DNA of 64,000 nucleotides from Pseudogymnoascus destructans (GCF_001641265.1 NW_020167545.1:1-64000), one strand, 5' to 3'. Counted from the first letter of the stretch, positions 11,406 through 22,873 are shown. Notes: generated by a model from the letters alone, not told the origin. Numbers and translations: made by a program.

Positions 11406-11982
11406 GTGCATTCAAGCAGACGGGTGGCATACAAAATACTAGAATACTCATTTTTTATACTATATACTATAGGGGCTTATTTTGTAGAGCTTTCAATTCT
11501 AATTACAATGGATCGATTTTTACATCTATCGATCTAAAATTGCATATGTTACGAGCAAATTAATATCTACGTTCGGTGGCTTCGCGGGTGGTTTTGCGAT
11601 TCGGTCAATAGCAGTGGTTAGTGACTGTAGGTAGAACTTGTGACTGACTTAAACAAGGTGGCCGTGGTGTTTTTCGCTTAGTATTCGGGCACCGATGTCC
11701 GACTCGGTCTAAGTAGTCTAGTCAAACAAGTCGGCCCATAGTTAACCCGTAACAGCCAATCAGGTCACTCCTGACCGTCGCCCTTTAGGCCGCGATGCAA
11801 ATGGAAATTGATGAGGGGCATCTCGTATATTTACTCTTATCTTCTCAACTCGCCGTTCGTCGACCATCGACCATCGACCTCCCTCTCTGACGTTCCTTCA
11901 AAAAACCTATTTAACGTCTCTATCCATGCTCTTTGATACTCCAACATAGTATTGAACCATCGACTCTTGACACGGCGAAAAG
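11406..11982. other. Intergenic region and probable promoter of the thioesterase gene
   Basis: I see no gene here. The final ~170 bp before the thioesterase ATG are C/T-rich with a TATATTTA run near 11828, as in many ascomycete promoters. The boundary with repeat A is abrupt at 11405. Confidence 0.4.
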
Positions 11983-12876
11983 ATGTCCGCTCCACTCGCC
12001 GTCCCGGCGATGAACAGGCACACTGCCACCGTCATCTTCCTCCACGGCCTTGGTGATCAGGGTGCTGGCTGGATCGATCTGGCTGTGAACTGGCGCCGCC
12101 GCCAAAAGTTCACTGAGACGAAATTCATCTTTCCCAACGCCCCGTCCATTCCAATCACACTTGTGAGTACCCGTCTGCCCATCCGCTCGGTTACTTGTCT
12201 ATGAAAGCTAACTGAGTAGAATGGTGGCATGCGCATGCCGGGATGGTATGATATTGTAAGGGCCCGCAACACTGTCCGTTTGTGGCTTATGCTTGATAGC
12301 CTTTGTTCAGAGGCTTAACTGTTGGCTAACTATCTGGAGAAAGCTATTGATGACTTCTCCACCGAGGAGGACGAGGCTGGCATCATGCGCTCGCGCACCA
12401 CAATTCACCGACTCATCGACGCCGAAATCGCTGCCGGTATCTCCTCCGAGCGCATCATCATCGGCGGCTTCTCCCAAGGCGGCGGGATGTCCCTACTCTC
12501 CGGCGCTACCTGCGAACACAAGCTCGGCGGCATCGTTTCGCTGTCTGGTTACATGCTCCTGAAGAACAAGTTCAAGGACCTCGTTCCCGAGGGAAACCCT
12601 AACAAGGATACCGAGATTTTCATGGGCCATGGAGACCAGGACCCGCTCGTTTTGACGGAATGGGGTAAAATGACTGCCGAAAAGATGTCGGAGTTGGGAT
12701 GGAAGGTTGACTTGAAGATCTACCCGTAAGTTTCTTATTTGCTGCTGGGGGAAAGATGGCCAGGCTAACCTGGAATTAGCGGACTCAAACACTCGGCGGC
12801 TCCCAAGGAAATTGATGATTTCGAGGACTATCTACACGTTTGGATTCCGGATCTAGAGGAGGAACCAGCTCAGTGA
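11983..12876 (+). CDS. Acyl-protein thioesterase 1 (alpha/beta hydrolase)
   Basis: The enzyme hydrolyses thioester-linked palmitate from proteins in the cytosol. Four exons (11983-12162, 12220-12255, 12340-12725, 12780-12876) join to 232 aa, the normal family length. All three introns start GTGAG or GTAAG, end AG and carry GCTAAC branch sites. The oxyanion-loop motif LHGLGD lies near the N-terminus. The nucleophile is Ser117 in GFSQG, the acid Asp173 in HGDQDPL, and the base His205 in GLKHSA, with spacing as in the known family. No frameshift or stop is present, so this looks like a working host gene. It is a single-copy-type gene marooned between two oppositely oriented copies of the recombinase element and repeat A. 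The start is the first ATG that leaves a short leader before the first beta strand. Confidence 0.93.
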
Positions 12877-13670
12877 CTTGGGGGGACAATGGGAGAAAAT
12901 AAAACGCCACAGCATGGCCCCTGCAACCAGACACCGTGTGTCAGCCTTGCGATTGTCATGCTCACAGTCGCATGGCTGCTCTGCCGCTGCCGCATCTGGC
13001 CACGAAGCCGAGCTATGCGACGAAACAAAGTCATCGTTGCCCAAGAATAGGTAGTCGTTCGGGGGATAAAGGAGAAAGCGTGGATTTGAACAGATCAGAC
13101 TATAGAAACCTTAATCAAATTCAACATCGTAGTTGCAATCGGAATCGCGACTATCTTCGGCATCCCGACCCCGTGGGAATTGCAGTGGAGCCGTAAGCTA
13201 TTGTAGGGTGGAAGATGTCCCGAGCCGAGGGCGTTTGTGTTGTTTTGGATTAGCTGTCTTACACTATATCTGACATATCTGACCAACCCATGACCCATAT
13301 AATGACCAATTCACTAGTCCCCGGATCCTCGATTTTGTCAGCGTTAGCCCTCCACACTCGTCATGGTTTACTTCTCATTTCTCATATAAAAGAAGTTATA
13401 CCCCCACATCCACAGTAGGAACTTATTTATATTCTCACTTTGCTCGCGACTTCAACACTGGCAGATGTTTCTTGGCCGCACATATTTTCCATCGGCTTTC
13501 TTCGCAGTCCCACGCTCAATGGCTCTCCGGTCTAGGATGCAACAGCCGGGTGGCACAGGGACATCATTACGAGCCTGTCTGGGCGGCTCTGACTTGGGCA
13601 CTTCTTTCCCGCTGAGCGTCCGAGAAGGCGCCTCGGATAGGTCCGGCGTCGAAGGCCATTGGGAACGCTC
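12877..13670. other. Intergenic region with a possible truncated gene start
   Basis: No recognised gene is present. A CATATAAAAG TATA-like box lies near 13385 and an ATG at 13465 opens a 70-codon frame (to 13677) of no known family. It could be the 5' end of a host gene cut by the following element, or chance. Confidence 0.3.
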
Positions 13671-14960
13671 CATTTGAGGTTGAGAAATGCAGACGAGGAT
13701 CTGTTCCAGCCTGTGCAGTTACAGTCATGGTTTGACGAAAAGAGGGCACGGTATTGGGTTGTCGACAGGAGTAGGCAAGAAGACCAAGTGCAACAGGGGC
13801 ATCGAGCCGACGTGCGTGATGTAGGTGAGGATTCTGATGCAGGCGATGGGTTAGATAGTGGGAGTGATGGTGGGGGCCACATGGTTGACGACCAGATCAT
13901 CCAGGATATTGAGAGGTGGAAGGCCGACAAGCAGGAGCGGCGGCTGCATTTTTTGAGGAAGGTGCCCACTGTGGAGATGGATTCGTGGTTACAGTACACA
14001 AGGTGGAATGAGGCGCTAAGCCAGTCGAAGCACAACATGGTTGAGACGTCCTGTTTCACGCGCATGCCAGACCCCGAGGAGCCCAAGCTGCAACGGTTGT
14101 TGCGAGCATGGAAACGGATCATGGAGCGCTGTCTGGACACGCTAGAGGACATTGACCACAAAGATGTGTTGAAGTGGTGGGCTTCACCAAAGAATGAGGC
14201 CGCGAGCCAGCGGCCATTCGAACTGCGGCAGAGCATGAAGAGCATGGAGAAGTACAGCCGGGTCTGGGAGGGTTTCATTTGTTACATGATGCGGACGGCG
14301 ACGGGGGATTGCTGGGAGGATCCAGAGACAGGCGTGGAGTACACGTATGTGCAGTGGAGGTGCATTCAACGGATACGGAGGGGGTTGGATAGCCATGAGG
14401 ACATTTGGGGGGGGGGACAATAGGTGGAATGGCAGGTGAAGCAAAAGACTGCGATCGCGAGGTAACCAATTCATTGATGTGCTTGTGCATGTTAACAGTC
14501 ATGCAAGACACGAGCCGGATCACATTATACGACAAGGCACGGAAGAGATGGGGGAACACAGAGTACATTGTCAGGTGTCTGCCGGATGAGGTGGGACAGG
14601 TGTTGGCGCAGTATCTGGTATATGCGTCCATTTGCATGGGCATTGGACCAGCGAGAGTCGGAGTATTTGTTTGGGGACAGACGAGGGCCGTGGGCTGGCG
14701 AGGAGCTGAGCAGGGCATTGGCATCCGCTAGCAGGGTGCATGTGGGTGTACGCTTGACGGTGTCTGCATGGAGGCATGTAGCGATTGGGATTGCCACGAG
14801 GTATCTGATGCAGGCAAGCAAGACGTGGGAGAAGGATCACGAGGAGGCTGAGGACGGGGAGGATTTTGCAGAGGGGGATGATGATGAGGAGCTGGAGCTG
14901 GACACGTCCCGTCACATCATGGTCCGGTGAGCTTTGTGCAGATCTGTCAGGTGCGAGCGC
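13671..14960 (+). pseudogene. Second copy of the OrsD/recombinase protein, deleted
   Basis: It matches the 4.9-10.3 kb protein from its LFQ-V-LQ-WF region onward: LQRLLRAW, CLDTL, DHKDVLKWWASPKNE and FICYMMRTAT are nearly shared. The zinc fingers are missing at the 5' end. Where copy 1 has its repeat-filled intron, this copy reads straight through (WEDPETGVEY). An in-frame deletion of 283 codons then joins the QDTSRI region to LYDKARKR at a TAYGA microhomology, removing the first catalytic Arg region. After a frameshift near 14600 the WRHVAIGIA segment and acidic tail follow and end at RHIMVR before a GTGAGC donor. The helicase is absent; repeat A starts at 14971. Confidence 0.85.
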
Positions 14961-14970
14961 AGAAGAGTTA

Positions 14971-15867
14971 TGTCATACTGACATTCGTTGCACTCAGTTT
15001 GCTATCAAACTTGGAAATCTCCTCCTCAAACCTACAAGTCACTATACATATTTTGGCTTATCACACCAACAACAAGAGCAATACTACTCAACAATTGCTA
15101 CAACCATCTATGATTCATTACACGTCATCGCTCCTTAGTTACTGGGCCGATATTACCACATAGCATATCTCTACAACCCTCTATGATTCATTACATGACA
15201 TCACTCATACTACCACATGACATATCTCTACCAACTAGAGGCCTAGGAGCATGAACGATAGCTCTAAAAGCTCCTACGAACCTCTATATGAATGCTTGGA
15301 AGCTTGGAAAAGACGTGGAAGTATGTGATAGTCGATTTACTGTATTGTCTGCTTGCCCTTTCTTAAGGAAAGGGCAATCCTATTTATGCTAAAGGAGTGT
15401 AGTTCTCTCATTTTCTAAGACTTTCCATGACTTACCAGGCTTGGTAACTGTAGTCGACGTAAGAGAATCCCATAGAACCATCTCTTAGGTTTGTAGCCTA
15501 TAGGAAGTAAAAGGAGGTCCAAGGTCAGAGTACCCCTATAGACAAATTATGTCATAGACAAATTATGTCATAACTTAACCAATCTTGTGGGTAACTAAAG
15601 AGCGATGACATGTAATGAATATTGTTACTCCTTGTTTCTGAAAAGTCAGTGAGGTGTTAACCTCTGACTTACCCCTGAGTTCCCAGACTCAACATTTGTT
15701 GCAACTTGTCTGAACCACTTCACTACATCACACACCTGATTGCTGCGTTGTGGAATAGTCTAAGCTACGACCCTTTGGCTCTGTTTTCTAAGACAGTGTG
15801 TTGTCTTAGTAAATTCATCCCTTCCTTAGGTGGCTAGATTCTCACATCTGGTGCACCCACCATTACA
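14971..15867 (+). repeat. LTR-like repeat A, copy ii, with internal inversion
   Basis: This copy runs from TGTCATACTGACATTC to CCCACCATTACA, so it has the TG...CA ends of an LTR. The segment 15291-15617 is inverted relative to copies i and iv, bounded by AATG/CATT words. It also contains a short local duplication of GACAAATTATGTCATA near 15540-15570. No matching target-site duplication is visible: the left flank is the truncated recombinase copy and the right flank is a truncated pogo element. Confidence 0.8.
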
Positions 15868-16971
15868 CTCTGCCCGGTGTAGAACAACTGTAGTTCCACG
15901 TGCAAATGATTGAAACCCTTCTCTTGAAGGTGATGAGAAAGCTTCCTCTGCTCTCTTCTGCCAATGTTCAACCGCTTGCACACTTTGCATAGTTGTTTTT
16001 GGTGTTGAGATAATATTATATGAAGCAAATGGCTCATAATCAGGTGTTTGATTCCGAGTCTCTTGTATCTTGTCAATTACAAGTGGAGGATTATATGGAT
16101 ATAGTCCTGCATTTCTCCAACCAGATTGAATTGTACGGACAGTTAGAGATTGCCGTCGGATTTGCGGGAGGTCTGAAAGGAACGTACGTAGCTTATACTC
16201 ATAGTCGTAGCTATGTACTGCTTGATCAAGTGCCTTTTGATGAAAGTGTTTGCACTGCTTAAAAACTGCTACATCAAGAGGTTGTAATAGATGTGTTGTA
16301 TGAGCAGGAAGGCAGCAAATAACAATGTTATGCTCTTCTGCTAATGTAAGAAAGCGCTCTGTTTTATGAGAGTCATGGCCGTCAAGTAATAAGAGGCGAG
16401 TATCATCTGGTGCCATATGCTCTGCAGATAGTTGGATAAAATGCATAAGGTATTGGATTGCAATGTCGTCATTTGAATACCCGCTCTCATTTACAATAAT
16501 GAGAGCATTTGGCTCAAGGTCATCATTGTACCATGAATCCATATGAAGTTTGCCAGGGATAATGATAGCTTCTGCAAGTGCAGCACCACTTGCATTTACT
16601 GCCTCAATTACAGTAACAGAGAGCCGATTCTCAGGATTATCAACAGTCCACTGCTTTACACCGATTGGTACAATAACAGCCGTAGACTTATAACACCCAA
16701 TCATATAGCCTGTCTCATCAACATTCCATAAATTATATGGCTTAATGTTATGTGTTGTAATAAGGGCGTTATATGTGAGAAAGAATTCCTCAAACACCTC
16801 TTTCTTTTGTGCTTGCTTCTGATGTGTATTTAACGTCTTCGTGTGAATTATATGAAATTCAGGGTGTGCTTTTAGAAAGCGTTGTAGCCACCGTTGTGAT
16901 GGTATCGTACGATTAGGTCGTAAGTCTGCAACTGCCCGTAGTATCATAGTAGGATCGTTATTTTGAGGCAT
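15868..16971 (-). pseudogene. Pogo-type (DDE_1) transposase remnant
   Basis: The open frame contains the three catalytic acids of a pogo/Fot-type transposase: NVDETGYM, LLLDGHDSH and LLQPLDVAVF, the last two 36 residues apart. SVTVIEAVNASG and the PAHTTH segment are also typical. The core is uninterrupted, but the N-terminal HTH DNA-binding part is not recognisable (the frame runs on into low-complexity sequence to 17172) and the C-terminus reads into repeat A at 15867. Both ends are therefore truncated and no terminal repeats are visible. Confidence 0.8.
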
Positions 16972-17446
16972 TGTAGATACTACGTTATGAAGAATACTAT
17001 TATTTTCTCTATATATCAAAATAGCGGTGTACGCACATCTTGCTGTCGCACGCACAACTTGCTGTCGCCACCTACGAGCGAAGCGAGTGGGTGGAACACC
17101 TAGTAGTATGAGATTGCGGGTGAGTGTGGAAGCGAGCGTGGGAGTGAGGATGGGAGCGAGTGTGGGAGTCAAAGTGATAATTCAATAGAGTAGGCAGATT
17201 ATGTACCTTTACATACAAATTACTATGGGCTAGTACTTACTCTCAAAATCGTAAGTTGGCGCAACTTGCTTTCTCTCGCGTGAAGTGGCGCATGTTGCTT
17301 ATTCTAACCTTGAGCGAAGCGAAAAGTTTGGTCACAACGATTGTTAATGTGAAGTTAGTCTCCTGTAGCCTACGGAGCAACGTGGAATAATATGTAACGG
17401 TGATAACGATGACGATCGTATTACTATTCTTGATGATGCTCTGAAG
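16972..17446. other. Spacer with short degenerate repeats
   Basis: It holds repeated words such as ACTTGCTGTCGC and GGGAGCGAGTGTGGGAG (17100-17165) but no gene that I can support. It probably includes the decayed 5' end of the pogo remnant. Confidence 0.3.
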
Positions 17447-17451
17447 AAGAG

Positions 17452-17840
17452 AGTTACGACGGAACAAGAAGGCTGGCCAACTACAGGACAGGAAGGAGGG
17501 AGGTCGCATGAGACCGGCCCTGGTACCTGGAGGGGCAGCGGGGAATAGTAGTTCCGAAAGTATCACGTGACGGACTCGCAGGATGATGAGAAGAGTCCTA
17601 AGAGTCCAGGACTCCGAGGACTCGAGTGAGTTCCCAAGAGTCCACTAGGCACGACGCCACTATATAAGTAGATAGTATTTCCTTAGATAGGAGCTTCGTG
17701 CTCAACTCAATACAGTATTTGTTATATACTAGTAACGTGTTACTTGAAGCCTTTGTGTCTGATCCCCTGCCTCCTCTGATAAGTAAACCTTTACGCAAGA
17801 GAACCTCTGTGTCTTCTATCATTTAGAAGTCAGCGTTACA
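17452..17840 (+). repeat. Solo LTR of family B with 5-bp target-site duplication
   Basis: This 389-bp LTR matches those at 25153 and 31883. It carries CTATATAAGTAG (TATA box) and ends ...GCGTTACA. AAGAG flanks it on both sides (17447-17451 and 17841-17845), a true target-site duplication, so it arose by LTR-LTR recombination of an inserted element. Unlike the other two copies it has a single 86-bp U3 segment instead of two. Its first base is A rather than T. Confidence 0.92.
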
Positions 17841-17845
17841 AAGAG

Positions 17846-18254
17846 ACAATCGGCTATCCGATGTTCCATCTATACTACGCTATGTCACGTGTTGGTTCAC
17901 ACTTATCCCCCGCTGGGGGTAGACGACCTCGCTGGCGCCTCTCAGAAAACCCCTCAACGAACCAACTTCTCTCCCTATAAGTTGTTCGTGACAACCTGAA
18001 TGATGTTGATCGTGACGCTGTTGGAAATCTTTGAAGATATTCCATGATAAAATAAGCTTTCGAACTGATTAAAATGCAACGCTGTAAGACTCTTGGTCTT
18101 CAAAATGCCCCTTTTGAACGCCTCCTCCATCCATGCTGGAAAATGCCCTATAACTCAGACTGTTCATTCGGCCTTTCCTTCACACGTAATGTATGAACCT
18201 CTCAAAAGGTCTTTCAAATCGTCTTCTTAAACCTTATAAGTTTCCCTTTGAAAC
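17846..18254. other. Non-coding stretch downstream of element D ORF
   Basis: No gene is visible. TGTCACGTGTTGGTTCACAC near 17883 could be an LTR edge belonging to Gypsy D, but I found no second copy inside the window. Confidence 0.25.
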
Positions 18255-19822
18255 TCATCCTGATACATCCTCGTCTTGCCGGTCCACATCATTCCCCGGA
18301 TTCTCAACCCATGACAGAAGAACCTCGAGCGGATCTTTCTGATCATCTTGCGAAACTCCTGGTGTACCACGAACGTGGGCGGAGATAAGCGCTCTAACTG
18401 CTCGACGAGCTTCGTCCCGTTGACATCGTAAAAGATCATTCTGCTGAGCCAATTCCTTTTCACGCTTCTTGAACTCTTGATTGGATTTATCGATCATTTC
18501 CTCCACTGCGAAGAGTCTCTTCGCTCCCGCCCAGGCCAGATTCGTAGCTCGGAGAAACTGACTTCCTAGTCGTTCATGTCCAATGTCTTCGGCCGAGATA
18601 GGTTTCCGTGTGATGGTTTCAAGGACAAGTTTGCGAAATGCTAGAGGATCCTTTCGGGCCTCCAGCGACAAAGTGACGGAACAGCTTTCTTGGTTGGTGC
18701 GTTTGGGCCAAGTTTTGACTCTGACGCATATCGGCCTTCGATGCGGAATTGTCCCATCCCACAGTAAAGCCTCTCTTTGGCTTGTCTTCTTCGGTTGAGG
18801 ATGTCTTCTCCGTTTCCATAGATGGATCCATTCGGGTCGTTTGAGGTCAGGTATTCATACAGATCTTTCTCGAGTCCTCCTTCTTGTTCAGTTAAGTCCT
18901 TGAGGAACCCGTCTCCCGCCAGACCTCTTCTGGAAAATGTTTGGTAAAACCCGTATTTCTTCAGATGTGTCTGTCCTTTCAATCCTCTAACCTCTTGGTG
19001 TTCATAGAGCCACGATTTGTCAGGTAGACCGTGATTCTTATTGTTCTGAGGTGCTTCTTGGATAAATCTCAAGGTTTTCGCAATGTGTTCTTTTGCGCGG
19101 GGGTGTGCTGTCTCTTTGCTATAGTGAACGAGGGCTGCCGAAATTTCTGAGTCAGGGTCAGCATCCGGATTGTCGGCCTGTGCTCCCTTATTGTGCATAT
19201 GTTGGAGGTATTTCTCGAGTAAGAGTTCGACTTCTTCCTCCGCCTCTTGGTATTGCATAGAGTCCTCTTCGCCTCCCTTAAGGTTTCTTTTCTTTGGTGT
19301 CTCTACCGTTTCTTTGGTAATTTTGGAGCGTTTATCGAACGGGTATTCTCCGGCTTCGTTTCTTGTAATCTCTTGTTCCGTAGGCTCGAAGAACTCTATC
19401 TCCGGGGTGTTAATAAGGGTTTGAAGTGTCTCTCCGATGATTCCCTTCGAAGTGGTATATCCTTTCTTTGCTCTAGGCAAGGAATCCCGTTCTTTCTTTA
19501 TCGCTGCGTTCTTTGCCTTTTGACTTCTTTTCTGAATCATGCTCGGCAACTCTTCCCATGTGATGTGCTCGAAGTCAATCGGCCCACGGTGAACATCGTC
19601 AACAGGCGCCTTCCTCTTCGCATTTGCAGCGGTATCTTTGGTGTCTGCATTGTCCATGTTGGTGGAATTTGACTCTGAGGTCTTTCGAAGCAGGTGAGGT
19701 TCGAGTTTGAATGGATTTTCTTGAAGAAGTACTTGGGGTTGATTGTCCGACATGTTGACAAGTGGGGTTGTATTCGGGGATTGGTCAAGAATGGAGGTTT
19801 CGGATCCGGGATTGGTCGACAT
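18255..19822 (-). CDS. Unrecognised ORF downstream of Gypsy D pol
   Basis: A 393-codon frame (19822-18641) overlaps a 138-codon frame (18671-18255) in another phase. One frameshift would join them into roughly 520 aa. The product is charged and rich in Lys/Glu. Its C-terminal part has a heptad-like coiled-coil stretch (EEMIDKSNQEFKKREKEL). I recognise no conserved domain. It lies on the same strand as and about 590 bp downstream of the D integrase, the position of an env-like or accessory ORF, but it may equally be a gag-like ORF of another element. Confidence 0.5.
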
Positions 19823-20078
19823 GGTGAATGGTGAATTTGAAGAGCGTGTGCTTTCTGGTTGGCCAGGTATACTCGAGTGTCCTGTGTAGGGTAGACTAGT
19901 TGACTTTGCTGAGGTTATCCAGGTCTGAGGTGTATGTTCGTCGTGAAGGTAAATCAGAGCTTTCGACAGATCGGGTTGCTTCGGGTCGCGGTTAAAGAAG
20001 GATAGGTCTCTGGTAGAATGGTATAAAAGGTTTGACTATTGGTTGTTCTTCTGTTCTTCTTCTTCTTCCTTTCTTATC

Positions 20079-20165
20079 GACAGTTCAACAATTCCCTCGA
20101 TTTGTATGACAGTTCAACAATTCCCTCGATTTGTATGACAGTTCAACAATTCCCTCGATTTGTAT
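20079..20165. repeat. Three perfect 29-bp tandem repeats
   Basis: The unit starting GACAGTTCAACAATTCC and ending TCGATTTGTAT occurs at 20079, 20108 and 20137 without change. It lies between the D pol gene and the downstream ORF. Exact identity suggests recent slippage. Confidence 0.9.
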
Positions 20166-20410
20166 CGGGGGGGTCTGATGAATACCAACCGCAAACATGT
20201 GGTCTGGAGGTATGTTCTGAGGTGGAGGTGAAGTTTGGTAGGTGGTGCAATGGATATATTTGGTAGTAAAAAGTAGGTAGTTAAACTTCGTGTTGGAGTG
20301 GTGTAATAATATTCATTTCACCCACATAACGTTTTATTGCATTCGCTGATTTCAGGACAGACGATGTTGTCCGTTCTCACTTCTGTCCACATCATTTTCT
20401 CTCGACGTCG

Positions 20411-22873
20411 TTATTCGAGATTTAACTCCTTCCCGGGTTGAGCAGGAGGTTCGAAGCCCGCGTCGTCATCATAGGGAAAGCTTATCAATTGATTAAAGAA
20501 AGCAGCATCTGGGTCTTGTCTATCCCATTTTGTTGCCTCTGAGTCTCCTTTCATATTCTCAAACTGCTGCTCCTGCGATATTTGTTCATCCATTATCTCG
20601 GAGAGTCTGGCCAACTCTTCCCATCCTCGAGGGTCGACATCGTTCTCGGGGTCCCGGGCCTTGAATGGTTTCAGGTGATTCAGGTGATACTTCCCAATCG
20701 CCTCTTGCGTGACCAGACTTTCAATGATTGCTGACCGGTTGTTTTGGTAGATGTGTTTAATTCGGAACGGTCCCTTCCAGCGCGGGTCCAGTTTTGGCAA
20801 GTTTTGCTGCATGCGCTTTAGGAGAACCAGGTCCCCAACTTGCGGCGACGGCCACAGTCGGACGTTGTTGTCCGTACGTTGAAGCATTTTTCCGAATCGC
20901 CTAGTTGTTGCCAGATCTCGGGCGTAGTCAAGGGACTCCATCCTCATTGCAGCTACCTTTCCCGAGTACAGTCCTGCGTCTCCCCTCTCAGAGTCGATCT
21001 TCATCTCTAGCGATTTAACGCCAAGCTCCTCTTCGATCTGCAATGTTGTCTCCGGTTGTTTCGGATTAAACCCGAAAAGTAACTCGTTTGGGGAGAATCC
21101 TAGCGATATCATTGTTCGACAATTTGCAGCGTGGACTACCAAGGGTAACAGGATGTTCCATTTTACTTTGAGATGGGGGTTCTTTTGGACTGACGCTTTT
21201 ATAGCGGTCGACACTATCTTTACCATTCTCTCATTGAGGCCAACTGACGAAGGGCTGTATAGAGGCGAATAAATCCTCTTTACTCCTCTTCGTTTCAGGT
21301 CGTCTGCAAGGCTTCCTGTCACAAACTGCGATCCATTGTCTGAGTATGTTGCTCGAGGATTGCCGTAGATGCTAAGGATGTCCCTGTCCAACGATTCCTG
21401 ACACGCTTTTGCTGTTGCTGCGATTAACGGGTCTGCCCATATTTTCCTTGTTAAGTACTCAACCTTGACAAAGATAAAGTGGTGGCCATCGTCGGAGGGT
21501 GGAAAGATTGGCCCGATTAAGTCAAACCCTATAAGGTCGAAGGGTTCATGCGTCAATATGGGTAGAATTGACTGAGAGGGCTTCATAGGGGTAAGGACTT
21601 GGCAGTTCCAGCACGATGCGCAGTGTTTCTTTATATCTTGCCGTCGGGTTGGCCAAAAGAATTGCCCGAAGGCGCTTTGGAGACAGATATCCGCTGCATA
21701 ATGGCCGTGTTGTTCGTGTATGTGGTTTAATATCCACTTCACCGAGTTCTTTGGGACGCAGAGGCTTGTCTTGCCATTTCTCTCCTTGTATGCTAACTTG
21801 TCTTCGAAGAGACAGAATCTCTGTGCTTTTCGCACCAGACGCTCGTTGTTTGCCTGCTCGAGGGTGGAGGGATCTCCGTTCTCAAACTTCTCAGGGTGTC
21901 GTAAAACGTCAATCACTTCGGTGTACCAGTCGTCATCTATCAAGTTGTTCAATTTTCCAACGTGCGCAAGAGCGTAAGATTGAGCGTGGTCGATGTCGAC
22001 AGGAAAGGCTGTAAGTTCTTCATCGTCTGTCTTCTTATAATAGTCCTGCGCATGTGGGAGCCGTGACAGTCCGTCCGCTACTACTAACTCCTTGCCCGGG
22101 ACATGCACGTAGTCACAGTAGAACTGTGAAAAGCGCATTTGCCACCTTGCGATTCTGTCTGGTACCGACTCCCCTTTGAGCATGGGGATAAGGGACTTGT
22201 GGTCGGTATACACAACAATAGGCCAGGATGACCCCCTGGTCAGCCATTCTGTTTCCTCTAATGCTGCCAATACTGCAAAAGCTTCTCTCTCAGTAACTGT
22301 CCATCGGCTTTGTGGTCCAGTAAGCCGCGTAGAGAGGAACATTACGACCTTTCGGTCTTCTGGGGTGGTTTGCTTTGCGTTAGTGCCAGGCGGGTGATTC
22401 GGGATTTGGAAAAGGCAAGCTCCGAGTCCCGTTTTGGACGCGTCTGCTGATAAATGGTACTGAACGTTTTGATCGCCAGCTGTGGTACATTCCGTTAGGA
22501 TACTATCGATAGCGCTACGCATCGCCTTCTCGTGCTTTTGCTCCCACCCGAAGGTGCACTTTTTCCTCTGCTCGCCAGTGGACAATGTGGTGATCTCATA
22601 CTTTAGGGCTGTTTTCATAATAGTCGTGAGATCGGCTCTCCCCGGGATAAACGTTTTCAAGTATGGGAGAGTGTATAGGATGCGTAATAGCTCCTCTTCG
22701 CACGTTGGCGTTTTTATATCTCGGAACGCTGCCAGTTTATCCATGGACGGCCTCATCCCTTTAGCTGTTTGTGTGAATCCTAGTATGTGCAACTCGTTTG
22801 TGAAAAAGACTGCCTTTTTCGGATTTAGGGTAAACTTCGCCCATAGTAGTCGCGGGAAATAGTGCCACCACAA
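20411..22873 (-). CDS. Gypsy D pol, C-terminal part: RNase H and integrase
   Basis: The 820-codon frame starts in the RT thumb (TLNPKKAVFF). The RNase H follows (LSADASKTGLGACL, TEREAFAVLAALE, VVYTDHKSL). The integrase follows with an HHCC zinc site (HIHEQHGHY, then CASCWNC), the catalytic-core acids in FDLIGFDLIGP and YSDNGSQF, and the LNERMVK Glu. A C-terminal tail contains WKGPFRIKHIY. No stop interrupts it. The upstream FVDDD active site lies in another frame near 22900, so one frameshift separates this part from the RT. There is no chromodomain. Confidence 0.9.
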   Translation of the reverse strand: MWWHYFPRLLWAKFTLNPKKAVFFTNELHILGFTQTAKGMRPSMDKLAAFRDIKTPTCEEELLRILYTLPYLKTFIPGRADLTTIMKTALKYEITTLSTGEQRKKCTFGWEQKHEKAMRSAIDSILTECTTAGDQNVQYHLSADASKTGLGACLFQIPNHPPGTNAKQTTPEDRKVVMFLSTRLTGPQSRWTVTEREAFAVLAALEETEWLTRGSSWPIVVYTDHKSLIPMLKGESVPDRIARWQMRFSQFYCDYVHVPGKELVVADGLSRLPHAQDYYKKTDDEELTAFPVDIDHAQSYALAHVGKLNNLIDDDWYTEVIDVLRHPEKFENGDPSTLEQANNERLVRKAQRFCLFEDKLAYKERNGKTSLCVPKNSVKWILNHIHEQHGHYAADICLQSAFGQFFWPTRRQDIKKHCASCWNCQVLTPMKPSQSILPILTHEPFDLIGFDLIGPIFPPSDDGHHFIFVKVEYLTRKIWADPLIAATAKACQESLDRDILSIYGNPRATYSDNGSQFVTGSLADDLKRRGVKRIYSPLYSPSSVGLNERMVKIVSTAIKASVQKNPHLKVKWNILLPLVVHAANCRTMISLGFSPNELLFGFNPKQPETTLQIEEELGVKSLEMKIDSERGDAGLYSGKVAAMRMESLDYARDLATTRRFGKMLQRTDNNVRLWPSPQVGDLVLLKRMQQNLPKLDPRWKGPFRIKHIYQNNRSAIIESLVTQEAIGKYHLNHLKPFKARDPENDVDPRGWEELARLSEIMDEQISQEQQFENMKGDSEATKWDRQDPDAAFFNQLISFPYDDDAGFEPPAQPGKELNLE

